From positions 62,001 through 126,000 of the forward strand of contig JAMYHX010000064.1 in NCBI GenBank assembly GCA_025529335.1: a stretch of 64,000 nt of DNA, in the 5' to 3' direction. Below are positions 12,035 through 23,408 of this stretch, piece after piece; the stretch's first letter is position 1, and the number at the start of each line of letters is the position of its first letter. Under the pieces are notes generated by a model, which saw only the letters and a list, made by a program, of their open reading frames with translations, did not search any database and was not told the DNA's origin. This DNA comes from Rhizopus sp. PT2906. Taxonomy: Eukaryota > Mucoromycota > Mucoromycetes > Mucorales > Rhizopodaceae. A program made the translations under genes and the position numbers.

Positions 12035-13038
12035 TTCCTATTTGGAAAAAAAAAAATACCAAAAATCAACCGTAGTTGCCTCCATTTCGACTTCAGATGT
12101 GGTCAATGTTCACTGAGCTGTGCTTTTTTTATTCGTGGTTTTAATAACAATGAAATGCAAAGTTCTCTACATCTCTTTATAGTTTTCTAAGCGCATTGTT
12201 CTATTTTTTCTTGACTTTTGGGTTACTTTCGCTCTATCTGACCATCTCCTAAAATTCGCCAGAGAATTCATTCGACGGAGAATGGTACAGTGAGCACTGT
12301 ATAAAATGTTGCACACACATAAACACACAGGCATTTTAGAAGACAGCAATAGGCAAAATTAAGCAGAGGCTTTTTTTTTAAAGGGGGAAATAGAATCTTA
12401 AACCTTGATAGACTTTTCTATATAAGGAATTACGCGTTAGTCACACAATGTAACAAGAACAAAAAAAACCTCAGCTAAAGAGCGTATAATACATCACATA
12501 GTGACTGTGTTACTGAGGCGATTCTGACAACAATGCGATAAATGCAGAACAGCAAAGAGAAAGACAGTTAAAAATAAGAGGGATACACTACATGTTTACT
12601 GATTGCATACTGAAAATAAATAGCTACTCTTTTTTTCTTGCAGATGAAAGATATTGTGATCCAGTATCCACTGTTGATGAACTTTTGAAATGAAATCGAA
12701 CCTTTTTAAAAAAGGTAATTTTGATAAATGTGATGTTCTTTTACTTTTACAAGTTACATTAATCCAATAGCAAAACAATGGCTGTGCTTCATTTAGAACA
12801 ACGGAGGTATTTTTATCATTGGACAAACTCTATTTTATTTTGGCCGCTACATGAAACACCAGCTGTTGTAATTCACTCATTGATATGAGCGATTTTGTAG
12901 CTTTTAGCTAATCAATGGAGGCAATGAAAGAGTCATATTTACCTTATTTAATCTCTTATATAAATAAATATAATATAAATACCTTCTAATTATCTCTCTT
13001 ATCCTTGTCACTTTTATCTCTCTCTTCTCCTTTGGTCT
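12035..13038. other. Intergenic, divergent promoter region
   Basis: Separates the divergent APC/C subunit (minus) and P-type ATPase (plus) genes. A short minus ORF (12596-12826) has no recognisable domain. A TATA-like AT-rich stretch (12955-12980) and a pyrimidine-rich leader lie directly before the ATPase ATG. Confidence 0.5.
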
Positions 13039-16000
13039 ATGAGCTCAGAAAAAGTGGTCATCAAGGAAGACCGGTCAACTGCTGTTCAATTTTCCGAAAT
13101 TCAAATACACCATAATGATCAGGAATTGATTGATATAGCCAAGAAACGATTGAGACGGGCATCAACTTCAGGCAGTCAAGCTATTATTGCCTATAGAACA
13201 CTTTCTATCACAGTTTCAGAAAATCAAGCAAAAGGTGTTACGAAGTCTAAAAAAACGCAAAAGAATTTAGCAGAGGGTAAAATAATAAATATTATTGGGT
13301 AGTTGCAGGGAAAGCTCAAACATGTCATTTATAGATTTATCCAATGTCAGTTATCATAAGCTCTCCATTACAGAACTCGAACAACAGTACAGAACAAGTG
13401 CTGTAAGTGGTCTTGGATTAGACCAGATAACCTCACGAGTTAAAGAGCATGGCAAAAATGCAATTTCACCTCCTCCCAATAACTGGTTCAAGAAGGTCTA
13501 TGACTACTTCTTTGGTGGTTTCTGTCCTTTGTTATGGATTGCAAGTATTATTTGCTGGTAAGAACAACAAAGAGTAAAGCTGGCTTTTTGCTGACAAAAC
13601 TTTATCATTAGGATTTCTTGGAGGCCACTTGGCGATCCTAACCCTGCCCCACTCAACTTGACACTTGCTATCATTCTTATGGCTGTTGTATTCATTCAAG
13701 CATTCTTCAACGCCTGGCAAGACTGGTCAACGACCCGAGTGATGGATTCGATCAACAATATGCTTCCTACACAATGTTTGGTTGTTCGTGATGGTAAGAT
13801 CATTACTATCGACGCTGCTGAACTTGTGCCTGGCGACGTAGTTCATTTAAAGATGGGTAACAAGGTGCCTGCTGACTTACGACTAATCCAAGTGTCTGAC
13901 GACTTGAAGTTTGACCGATCTGTTCTGACTGGTGAATCAGATCCTATTCCTGGTACTATCGAAGACACGGATGACAACGTCCTTGAAACACATAATGTGG
14001 CCATGATGGGTACACACGTTCTGAACGGCTCTGGTATTGGTGTGGTTGTTTCGACTGGTGATAATACGCTCATGGGAAGAATTGCATGCTTATCTTCAAA
14101 TAACAAAAGCACTCGTACGACGTTACAAATTGAAATCTTCCGGTTCGTCATGATCATTGCTTCATTAGCCATCACTGTCGGTCTTGTTTGTTTAATCACA
14201 TGGCTTGCTTGGTTACGCCGTGACTACCCAGATTTCCTTACACCCTCTGCTGCCTTGGTCGCCATTATCAGTGTCTTGGTCGCCTTTGTGCCTGAAGGCA
14301 TGCCAGTAGCCGTGACACTGTGTCTGACAATCATTGCCCGTCGTATGCAAAAGAACAACATTGTCTGCAAGGTCCTGACAACGGTCGAAACTCTCGGTAG
14401 TGTGAATGTACTTTGCTCAGATAAGACAGGAACCTTGACTGAAAACAAGATGTTCGTCTCGGATGCATCTATTGGTCGGGAAACATTTACGTCTGAGACC
14501 TGCAACCAAATTTGCTCAAGCGGCAGCGACACTGAGCTGGTCCCTCAGCTGACTTTGCTCCAACTGACGGCTGCACTCTGTAACGGATCCCATTTCGATT
14601 CTGAAACAGCACACTTGGATATTCGTCAACGCGTTGTCTTTGGTGATGCCACGGATAGTGCCATCTTACGATTTGCTGAAGGAATGAGCCCTGCTGTTGC
14701 CACAGTCGAGACGATGCGTGCAGATACAGAAAAGGTGTTTGAAATTCCGTTCAACTCAAAGAACAAGTGGATGCTCACGATTGTTCGACCTCTCAAGAAT
14801 ACCATGGCCCGATCACTCTCATCACGTAGTTCACCAGTGACGACCAAGGACTGGGTCTTGTTCTGTAAGGGTGCTCCTGATATCATCCTCAAGCGATGTT
14901 CAAAAATATTGCTACCTGATGGGTATGAAGTTGACTTGACCGACAAACGTACAGAAGCTCTATTGAATATCCAAGCCAAATGGGCCCATGAGGGTAAGCG
15001 TGTGCTCTTGCTTACACGTCGTGTGATTAAGGCTGAGGATACTACGCATAATGCAGCCGGTACATCCAGCTTTGCTACTTGGGCTTCCAACATGAACACA
15101 GATCTTGTCGTCATCGGCATGGTTGCCATTGTTGATCCTCCTCGTCCCGAAAGCGCAGAGACGGTCGAGGTCTGTAGAAGAGCTGGTGTTCGTTTCTTTA
15201 TGGTCACAGGTGATTTCCCTACAACTGCTGCTGCCATCGCTCGTCAGATTGGTATCTTTACAACCGAGTACCCTCATACGATTGCAGACCTGGATCCAGC
15301 CAAAAAGATGGAGGAAATTCCAAAGTATGTGACCAAGAGTATTGACATTCGTCAAGCCAAGGATATCGAGTCTCAGTCGAACAGTACACTGGACCATAAG
15401 ATGGATGACTCGAGTTATAAATCGCTCTTGCTCTCTGGTTCAGATATGATCACTCTTAACGATGCTCAATGGGAGCAAGTCTGTCAGTACGAAGAAATTG
15501 TCTTTGCCCGTACTTCGCCTGATCAGAAGCTTCGTATCATTAAGGAATTCCAGAAACGCGAAAATGTGGTAGCCATGACGGGTGATGGTGTGAATGATGC
15601 TCCCTCTCTCAAAGCAGCTGATATTGGTATTGCCATGGGAGGCGGTAGTGATGTCGCAATGGAGGCAGCTGATATGATCTTGCTTGACAAATTCTCTAGT
15701 ATTGTTGCTGCCATTGAAAACGGACGTCTTGTATTTGACAACTTGAAAAAGGTCATTATCTATTTGCTGCCCGCTGGTTCCTGGTCTGAACTCTGGCCTG
15801 TGATTGTCAATATCTACATGGGTGGCCCTCAAACTCTCTCATCTTTCCAGATGATCGTCATCTGTGTCCTCAATGACGTGTTTCCTTCAATGTCTCTTAT
15901 GATGGAAAAGCCTGAAGCAGGTCTCTTGTCTCGTCCGCCTCGTAACCCTAAAAAGGATCGCTTGGTCAACCTTAATCTACTCCTTCAAGCATATGGATTT

Positions 16001-16492
16001 ATTGGTCTGATGGAAATGCTCTCTTCAATGTTTATGTTCTTTTATTACATGTCTGAACAAGGCATTCCTCCCAGCAAGGTGTTTATGTCTTTTACAAACT
16101 TGACAACAGATGGATACATGGGCTACACATCAGAACAGCTCAACGAATTCATCAATGTGGGTCAATCAATTTACTATATCAACTTGATCATCTGTCAATG
16201 GGGTAACGCGCTTTCTTCTCGTACAAGAAGACTCTCGCTTTTTCAGGCCAATCCATTCTTTGGCTACAACAAGAACTGGTACATCTTTGGCGCCATGCTC
16301 ATCTCTTTGGTCATTGCCTTTATCATTCTGTATATCCCCGGTATTCAAAACGTGCTCTTGACACGTCCTGTGCCTGTGAAGTATTGGTTCATTCCATTTG
16401 GATGGGCAGCGATGATTTTTACGCTTGATGAAATAAGAAAGCTCTTGATTAGAAGTTTTCCCAAGGGTCCTATCGCCAAACTTGCTTGGTAA
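13039..16492 (+). CDS. P-type IIC cation ATPase (Na+/K+-ATPase-alpha-like)
   Basis: Exons 13039..13276, 13335..13557 and 13612..16492 give 1113 aa. The first intron (58 nt) ends at TTTATAG, which keeps frame and yields NLAEDLSNVSYHKLS. The cation-ATPase N-domain is followed by M1-M2 (FGGFCPLLWIASII), the actuator motif TGES (about residue 260), M4 VPEGMPVAVTLCL, the phosphorylation motif CSDKTGTLTEN (Asp about 424), KGAPDIIL for nucleotide binding and the hinge MTGDGVNDAPSLKAADIGIAMG (about 810). Six C-terminal spans follow. Animal relatives exchange Na+ for K+ with a beta subunit, and fungal IIC members are often called ACU-type. M5 has LLPAGSWSELWPV where animal pumps carry a conserved Ser/Asn/Glu set, so ion specificity is uncertain. 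Codon use is noticeably more GC-rich than in neighbours, suggesting strong expression. Confidence 0.93.
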
Positions 16493-16973
16493 CAATCTTT
16501 GTATACATATACCACATTTATCACTTGTCATTTATTTGTATAAAAACTATTAATAAAAAATGCTATATAACTTATTGGCTCTCATCTATGAAATACAGTC
16601 TGTATAGTAAAAAAGCTTCTATGTCTTGGTTCATCATAGAACAATTGCAAAGACAGTTACTCAGCACAAGCTTTTACAATTTTATTAGACAAACTAAGGC
16701 TGTAGTGTGCCACACGGTCACTTAAGTTTCTTTTGAAGAAAGGATGTACGTTGCAATTCTCTTTAGAATTTAAGCGAGTTTTAATTGATCTGAACAGTAA
16801 AGTTATGAAAAGGAATGAGTGATACCCTTTTTCCTCTTGACTTATCATTTGGGTTAATTAATTAAAATCACAGAGCCTTATATGGGATGATACCAATAAA
16901 ATCAATAAAGTATGGAAGTGAGCTGGGAAGCGACGGTATACAATATTACGTTGCTTAGAAAAGTTTATTTATA
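16493..16973. other. Intergenic, no gene seen
   Basis: 3' flanks of two convergent genes. AT-rich, with no supported ORF. Confidence 0.5.
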
Positions 16974-17474
16974 TTATGGTCGTCCCGATTCTTCTTGTAA
17001 TGGTGGTGAAACAGTAGTAGGAGTATGATCAGCTCTGTCCTCTGCTAGTCTTGCCTCCAGTTCATCCTCTTCATTTCTTTGCGGCGAATCTCTATGGTGA
17101 TATTGGTCGACAATGATTTCTGCGTCATTATATTCGTCATCACTATATCCACTCATCAGGCCACGTTCTTCGTCTTGTCCTAACTGGATGCCTCCTTGTC
17201 TTGTGACCAAAGGAAAGCTGAATCGATTAGGTATGAGCCTATTTGCTCTTTTCAAGAGAAAGCACATGCCTACAACTAAACATATTAATATAATATTCTA
17301 TGCATAAAAAGATATGAGCAACTGTCTCTTTCTTTCTCTATCTTTTGTGTGTGTGTACCAAGAATATAGTGACGGGCCAGTCGATATCATCAGAATACTG
17401 ATTAGGCGCTACATATAGAGATGTTAACTATGTAATGTTCAAAAGAATTAACTATGCTCTCATTTACCAGACAT
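16974..17474 (-). CDS. Small single-pass membrane protein, unknown
   Basis: The splice model 17474..17468, 17408..17359, 17297..16974 gives 126 aa. Its first coding exon is only 7 nt (ATGTCTG), read as MSAPNQYSDDIDWPVT. One membrane segment (IFLNIILICLVVGMCFLL, residues about 16-34) is followed by a basic KRANRLIPNR stop-transfer and an acidic cytosolic tail with GYSDDEYND and EEDELEARLAEDRAD. No catalytic motif is visible. The alternative start MADIQ... upstream cannot be joined in frame to the next exon, which is why the 7-nt exon was chosen. Function unknown. Confidence 0.58.
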
Positions 17475-17556
17475 ATAAAAAAAAGTAAAAGAAAAGAAAA
17501 AGATTATGCACTTTTTGAATGTCAGCCATTTTCCTTTATTTTTGTGCCGAGATCAT

Positions 17557-18318
17557 TTATTGAAAGGTAAGTTCTCCTGCCACAGGTCTAAATACGTTTG
17601 TCTTTATCCTGTTTGGATTAACCGGCCGATCAGGAACAGGGCCAAATCTTGAAGGCGGCCATAGAATATATTTTGCTTTAGCGTGAATCAGCCCTATTGG
17701 CACCTATAGACATATACAGATTAATAATAATAAAAAAAAAGCAATCTATTGTCAAATATACACTTTACAGGTCCAAATGAATTACTATCTTTTGAATGAA
17801 ATGCCTCATCACCTTCTACCCAGCAGTGACCTGCAGGAATGGGCACTTCTTCATCTTTTCTTAAAGGCTGAACCATATCACCAGGTAATGCAATAATTCT
17901 TTTTGTTATTATACGCTTAGGATCAGTCGGCGATCTATATAAAGTATATATATAAGACCCATTAAACTCCTCCTCCTCCTTCCAGCTTTACGTTAATAAT
18001 ACTACTTCGCCTCGCTTAAATTTGTGTTTGGCTACAGACCACTTTTCTAACAAGATAATATCTTTTGACATCATGTTGGAATCAGGATTGAATGTAGGCT
18101 ACAAAATACACTAAGCATGCCTTTCCTTTTTCTATTTTTTAAATTACCTGCATCGAACGTCCTGATACTCTTGCATAACTATATCCATGATCAACAAAAA
18201 ATATAGCCACTGGTATCCATGGTAATGCCGATAGAAAGGCACCAAAGTAAGGGTTAGATCTCAATCTTGGAAATGGCATGCTTAATATAAAAAAGGGATC
18301 CAAGTTCATAGACAACAT
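17557..18318 (-). CDS. IMP2: Mitochondrial inner membrane protease subunit 2 (Imp2)
   Basis: Exons 18318..18148, 18098..17992, 17934..17769 and 17703..17557 give 196 aa. It belongs to the S26 signal peptidase family with a Ser-Lys dyad. The catalytic Ser lies in VSGRSMQPTFNPD (about residue 55) and the Lys in TKRIIALPGD, followed by the conserved GHCWVEGDE and DSNSFGPVP boxes. One N-terminal membrane anchor (LPWIPVAIFFVDHG) places the catalytic domain in the intermembrane space. Imp2 processes inner-membrane presequences such as that of cytochrome c1. The C-terminus has the RFGPVPD-like end typical of Imp2 rather than Imp1. Length matches the family. It is divergent from, and 66 bp away from, the bL9m gene. 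Confidence 0.93.
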
Positions 18319-18384
18319 GCAACAAGCCACAAAAAATTAAAGACAAAATGAGCGGCCGCGCCCCCCTTCCCTTCTTTTTCAGTA
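18319..18384. promoter_or_regulatory. 66-bp shared divergent promoter of IMP2 and bL9m
   Basis: Lies between the two start codons (18318 minus, 18385 plus). It contains a NotI-type GC palindrome (GCGGCCGC, 18351-18358) running into a C-run and a pyrimidine tract. The rest of the window is AT-rich, so this GC box stands out. Promoter function is inferred from position. Confidence 0.55.
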
Positions 18385-19136
18385 ATGTCATTTATTCTTC
18401 GCCCATCAACCACCAGAGCTGCCTTGTGCGTTACTCAGGTTATTAAAGTAAGACTCAATGCATCAAAAGAAAAGAGAGGGAATGTATTAATGGCCAATGG
18501 ATATATAGCGATCAGCTCATAAGAAAGCAAATATTCAAGTGAGATTATCTCAACCCGTTGACGGGTTAGGACTTCGAGGTACAACATATACATTATTATG
18601 TTTACATGTATTAATTCAATATGTGTATAATAGGCCAAGTTGTGAGCGTGAGACGTAAGCTATAGTATACATTGACAGCATACATGTGTATTTATATATG
18701 TATATATATAGCTGGTTTAATGCGTAACTTTTTGTTTCCTGCCAAAAAAGCAACCTATATTAGCAAGGATTATAATCCTGAACAAGAGGAGGAAGTGATT
18801 GACAGTGCTCAACTAGAACAGGAAAGAGAAGAGGCATTAAAGAGAAGAGAGATGGCTACAAAGAAGGATGAGGAGTTATTGCATAATTTAAAGGATGTAT
18901 ATGAAATCAAGTTTAGCAGAGCAGTTATACCAGGCAGTGAAAATACGTTTGGATCAGTTACAGTGGAAGATATTGTTCATAAATTGAAAGCAGAATATGA
19001 TATTACTGTCGATAAATCAAATATTCACGTAAAGACTGAGGGTGGACGTATCAAGGCTTTGGGTCCTCATTTGGTTACCCTTCATGTTGGTCAGCAAATC
19101 ACAGAAATCACTGTGAAGGTTGAACCGACAGCATAG
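18385..19136 (+). CDS. Mitochondrial large-subunit ribosomal protein bL9m (MRPL50-like)
   Basis: Exons 18385..18447, 18524..18578, 18634..18654 and 18712..19136 give 187 aa. The third exon is a 21-nt microexon. After a short presequence (MSFILRPSTTRAALCVTQ) the reading is ANIQVRLSQPVDGLGLRGQ, VVSVRPGLMRNFLFP and AKKATYI, the hallmark bL9 N-domain with its PGLMRNFLFP motif. The long charged connecting helix (EEEVIDSAQLEQEREEALK) and a C-domain follow. bL9 is a structural protein at the base of the L1 stalk. The product is imported into mitochondria, in keeping with its neighbour Imp2. An alternative donor at CAG/GTTATT would also keep frame and remove three residues. Confidence 0.9.
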
Positions 19137-19164
19137 ATACAAAATAGAATAAACTCCGTGTATA

Positions 19165-19930
19165 CAGTGTTTCCAGAAAGTAAAGTCGCACCAAGCGTGG
19201 ATTGATGTCGCACTGGTTCAAGAAGTGCTATTGCATAAGCCTTAGTATTCATTGACATCTTTGGGGGATACAGAATTGCATCAGTGTTCTCACCCCAGTT
19301 TCTTCTTTTTGTCATAATGAGCATTCAATTTTTATATAAAGATGGGAAGGGAGCTGTAGTCGACGAATGAGGCAGACCCGAGCCTACAGACTACATTGTT
19401 GATGAGGAGCAATATCACCTTGAGATATTAAGCCCTTATACACAATGTTTGTGCAAACTGTCTCAAGGAGAAAGTGGCGAGTGAGTGTTCATGCAGATAG
19501 AAGATGGCGCAAAGGCTGACACCGGCATTGCAATGAGATAAACTTCATCTAAGTCTAATTATACGCTACACAGATCAGGACAAAGTGAGATCCTTTAAAC
19601 CCTTGCTTGAGGAGTGTCTGAATGCCTCTATTGCAGTGAAACAATTGGCATCCATGTTCGTGCAGCACAAAGATAGGTTAGTCAGTACGAGAGTGTTCTT
19701 GATAGTATCTTCAAGAAACATCGGAAGACTGGTCGCCCGTGTCTTCTCAATAAGGAGCATAAAGGGACCGTACTAGCTTTCATCGATGAGAACTCATCAG
19801 CCGTTTAGGAACAGGTGATGGGGCAACTGAGGCAGATATTTGCAAGGCTCAAAGTATCAAAGAGTACTTTGCACGATTTTGTGAGAAAACACTGTAATCT
19901 ATCTCTTAAAAAAGCTCAGGCAAATAGGTA
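19165..19930 (+). mobile_element. Tc1/mariner-like remnant: 5' terminal repeat and HTH part of transposase
   Basis: At 19163 a TA dinucleotide is followed by CAGTGTTTCCAGAAAG, the usual look of a Tc1/mariner end. Downstream (about 19590-19925, plus) the translation contains GRPCLLNKEHKGTVLAFIDEN, a stop, then QLRQIFARLKVSKSTLHDF and NLSLKKAQ. These match the HTH region of the transposase at 28214-28684. The catalytic domain and 3' end are missing. A fragment, not a gene. Confidence 0.6.
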
Positions 19931-20332
19931 TCAGATTAAGTGTCACCTAATTAATCTATATTTTTGAAACCAAAGAAATATTACGAAAATCGTAGTTGAT
20001 AGGGTTATCTATCGCATCTGAAGTGAAGATCTACGAAACAGAAACGTTACTTCTTGACCAAAACGAGATAAAGAAATTCGACTGCAGAGTGCAACCAGTA
20101 CAAAACAATGAAATAAGCGCATCAAAAAATAAATACACAAATCAGACCTCCGACGATGGCCCCTTAATAATGAAAGTCAAAGGATTTTATATCATTCACT
20201 GACAGGTGCATAAATCTCGATGGTTTTTGTGAACTCGTCTTGATCCGATTTGAACGTGCCCAGCTTTTGCTCCATTATAAAAGCTGTTGGTTTCTTCATG
20301 AAGTTTAATCGTTAATAGATAAGAGGACTAGT

Positions 20333-20760
20333 ATGCCAGAATTACGTAACTTGATTATTGAAACTAGCTACTGGTTTGGTGGTCCATCCTCGCTTGTAGT
20401 AGGCATACCTAAAACCAAGCTCAATCATTTGAAAATACACATTAGTATCGGTTCATCCATTATGAATATGTTCCGCAGATCGATAAAAGAAGCACTTGAT
20501 AAACCAGTTCTCTTAGAAATCCTTTTGCAAAAGTCGGGTCAAAAACAATTTTTGGCAAACACTACTTTGCTAAACCAGGTTGAAGAGGCTGCTATGGCAA
20601 CCAACAAGGAACACGGATATAGTGTTGCTATTAAGTGTATCTCTGTTGACTTTATCAGTATATCATTTAACAAGATGCATGTTCTTGAAAGGTATCCACT
20701 GTCCTTGTAATAAAAGCTAATATGCTGTAAAGAGCATTTATTCTACGTCTTCCTCATATG
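20333..20760 (+). pseudogene. Truncated C-terminus of the F-box protein at 59679-61393
   Basis: The ORF 20333..20710 (125 aa) begins MPELRNLIIETSYWFG and ends MHVLERYPLSL. It aligns end to end with the last ~125 residues of the F-box protein on the minus strand near 60040-59679 (PELRNVTIEATYKFG ... MHVFERYPLSL), with about 65% identity by eye. Similarity continues about 45 bp past both stop codons into the 3' region (TTTATTCTACGTCTT is shared). The F-box and leucine-rich parts are absent, so this is a partial duplicate. The 3' half is still open, so a short product cannot be excluded. Confidence 0.75.
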
Positions 20761-21024
20761 AACTTAATGTAAACTCGGGTTTTTAGTAGCAAGGCATGTA
20801 TCCTTGGAAACAGATCAAGATGTGACTGATAGATAAAATTAGAAATACAAATATTTTTTTATTAAAAGTAACAATCGAAATAATGGAAGTGGCTGCAATA
20901 AGCATGGGTCTTCTCTAAAGGTCTGTGTATAATCTCTCTCACGTATGTCTTGCTAATTTCAAAAAATATTTCTTGTTGGTGTAAATGTCAGCTTGAACGT
21001 TTAATTTTATTTAAAAAAGCACAG

Positions 21025-22242
21025 TTAGTTCATCTGAGTATCTTCGCCTGCTACGCCCATGTAAGAATCCATATCAGCGTCTAGGTCCTGTTGACTAGGT
21101 TTAGGACGATTTTCTCTTCTACCACTACCGCCACCACGCGTAGGGCGACGAGCGCTATTACCTCTTGGTCTAGAGTTACTTGGTGCTGAAACAGAAGAAA
21201 TGATGGATGCGGTTGTAATGCGCATAGGACGACCTAAAAGAAGGGGATTAACAACAAATACTTTTTGAAGATAAGATCAACTTACCATCTAATTGAACAT
21301 TGTTGTATGTCACGCGAGCACGTTCAGCATCATTAGCATTAACAAACACCACATCGGCAATACCAGCAGATTTACCATTGGGACCAATATGAAGGAAAGC
21401 TCTCTTTAATTTACCAATTTGTCCAAAGAGATCCTAAAATGATCATTAGTCTCTATACTTTTTTCCATATCATATGTATCTACTTACATAAAGATCTTTT
21501 TCTGTAACATTATAATGCAAGTTGGAAACAACCAAGCTATTACTGCGAGAAGGAGCACTAGATCTAGGAGGAGGAGGGACGTTGCTTCTAGTGGGAGGTG
21601 CGTTGGTTCGTCTAGGTCTGTTGTATGGCTTTTGATTTCGAATTGAAATATAAGCGCAACGAATGATGGATAATTAGGATACCAGTTCTTTTCAAAGGTA
21701 AAAAATAAAAAAATATAAAAAAATTCCACAAAGAAGTACGTTGAAGAAAAGCAGAGAAAAAAAAAAGCAAAAAAAAAGAGTCCAGTAGTTGTGTATGACA
21801 CACGACGCTATGAGTTCATCATCATTTCCATTGATCCCATTTTTTCTCAGTCTATCACTGGGCCTATTTTTTTTTCTCTCTATACTTGATGCTTCTTTCC
21901 TTTTCTTCTTTTCGAATCAACACTTTTTTCTCTTCCTCCTTTTCTTCACTTTCTCCTTTTTTACATCTGGAGAAAATAACAAAAGGATTGGTTCCCATCA
22001 AGAGAGAGACATACGGAGAAAGGAAGGGAGAAAAAAGGGAATAGTGTTTGTGCGTGTGTGGTGTGGAAAATAGTATATAAAAAGCAAATAATAAAAGTTG
22101 ATTAACATACCGAAGATGATGGACGAGTACCACGACGTTTGTTGATTCCACCTCTGCTGCTAGTGGTGCTGCGTTGAGTACGTTTGCGGTTTTGTGAGAT
22201 GACATCATCAAGAGCCATGTCAAGTGCGCCGGGATTATTCAT
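21025..22242 (-). CDS. mRNA export adaptor Yra1/ALYREF-like
   Basis: Exons 22242..22111, 21628..21488, 21433..21286 and 21233..21025 give 209 aa. The N-terminus MNNPGALDMALDDVISQNRK is the UAP56-binding box (conserved LDxxLDDVI type). It is followed by an Arg-rich variable region, then an RRM with NSLVVSNLHYNVTEKDLYDLF (RNP2) and SAGIADVVFV (RNP1 position). The C-terminal RGG-rich segment ends in DLDADMDSYMG, again the REF C-box. Yra1/ALYREF couples transcription and 3' processing to Mex67-mediated mRNA export as part of TREX. The first intron is 482 nt, about eight times the local norm, and very pyrimidine-rich. Family identification is strong. Confidence 0.92.
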
Positions 22243-22504
22243 TTTAATAGCTTTAATTTAAAACAAAAGAACAAAAAGTGAAAAAAAGCGCTACGAATGT
22301 AGATGTGAGAAAAATTTATATACCAGCAAAATGATGACGTAAAGATAACAAAGCGATTTACTTATTTTGCCCTCCTTTCTGAACTTTAAATTCTTGAAGT
22401 GACTATTTATTCTTTAATGTTGTAGATATCAATTCTCCTTTAATTATTTTTAATCCTTTAGCCTTTTCTTCCACTTATTCGCCTTTTAATAAAGTAAAGT
22501 AATC

Positions 22505-23098
22505 ATGTCTGAGAGCTTAGTTTTAGAACAATAAAAACCCTTTCCTAGGGAAACTACTGTTGATATTGACTCTTGGAAAAATATCATTGAAAATTCACCT
22601 GCTCATCATGCAGTATGTTGGATTTATAAGGAAAAGACCAATGGTGATATGTCTACTTTAAACGAAGAAGGTCAACCTATGCCAAAGCGCGTAACAAGAA
22701 GAAGCATTATTTGGAAAATTAAGTACATATGCCATAGAGCTGGAACCTATAAGAGTCGTGCTGGTGTACAGACAGAAGATGAATCAGCTAAAAGCCGGCC
22801 AATCCAGAAACCAAGCAAGAAGATCGATTGCAGATGCTATGTTACTATCACCTGGTATCTCGTAATACCTAATCAGGTCACCATTAAGCTTCATAATGAG
22901 CATAATTATCTTATTGGAAGTCTTGATGCTATCTCTTTTTTACCTTTGTCGGATAATACAAAGGAAGCTATATTGCAAAAGTTACCTGAAGGCTATGGTA
23001 GAAGAGATATAAGAGCTGCAATTCAACGTCATTTTAATGAAAGGATAAGAGATCTTTTTTCTGAAGCTGCTTGTTCTTCAACACATTCAACCATTTGA
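22505..23098 (+). pseudogene. FAR1/WRKY-like zinc-binding domain fragment, early stop
   Basis: An ATG at 22505 opens MSESLVLEQ and meets TAA. The same frame continues from 22536 to 23098 (RETTVDIDSWKNII..., IIWKIKYICHRAGTY, KKIDCRCYVTI, VTIKLHNEHNY). The C...H...C...H pattern resembles the DNA-binding N-terminus of FAR1/MULE transposases and related fungal factors. There is no transposase core downstream. It is probably a transposon-derived fragment. The assignment is tentative. Confidence 0.4.
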
Positions 23099-23368
23099 GG
23101 TACATAAGCAGAGATTACTATGATAGACTGTATGAGGATATATAGTATGTTGTATATTAAACTCTTTATACACCTTGGTAGATACATACAATCTCGTAAG
23201 ATTTAAGCTGATTGTCTTTCATAGCAGTCGCATACAGCTTTGAAAAAATAGATTTAAAGCCATTGCTTAACGTCTCCACTCACGCTTTCATGATCATTAT
23301 CCTCAGCACGGAAAGCTTGACCCCCTTCAAAGATGTCGTGACAATAGAAATGGTGCTGTATTTGTTTG

Positions 23369-23369
<1 letters not shown>

Positions 23370-23408
<39 letters not shown>
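23370..23408 (+). repeat. Poly(T) run of 39 bases
   Basis: Uninterrupted T homopolymer. It could be the retrotransposed tail of a minus-strand element or simple slippage. Its exact length in an assembly is unreliable. Confidence 0.9.
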
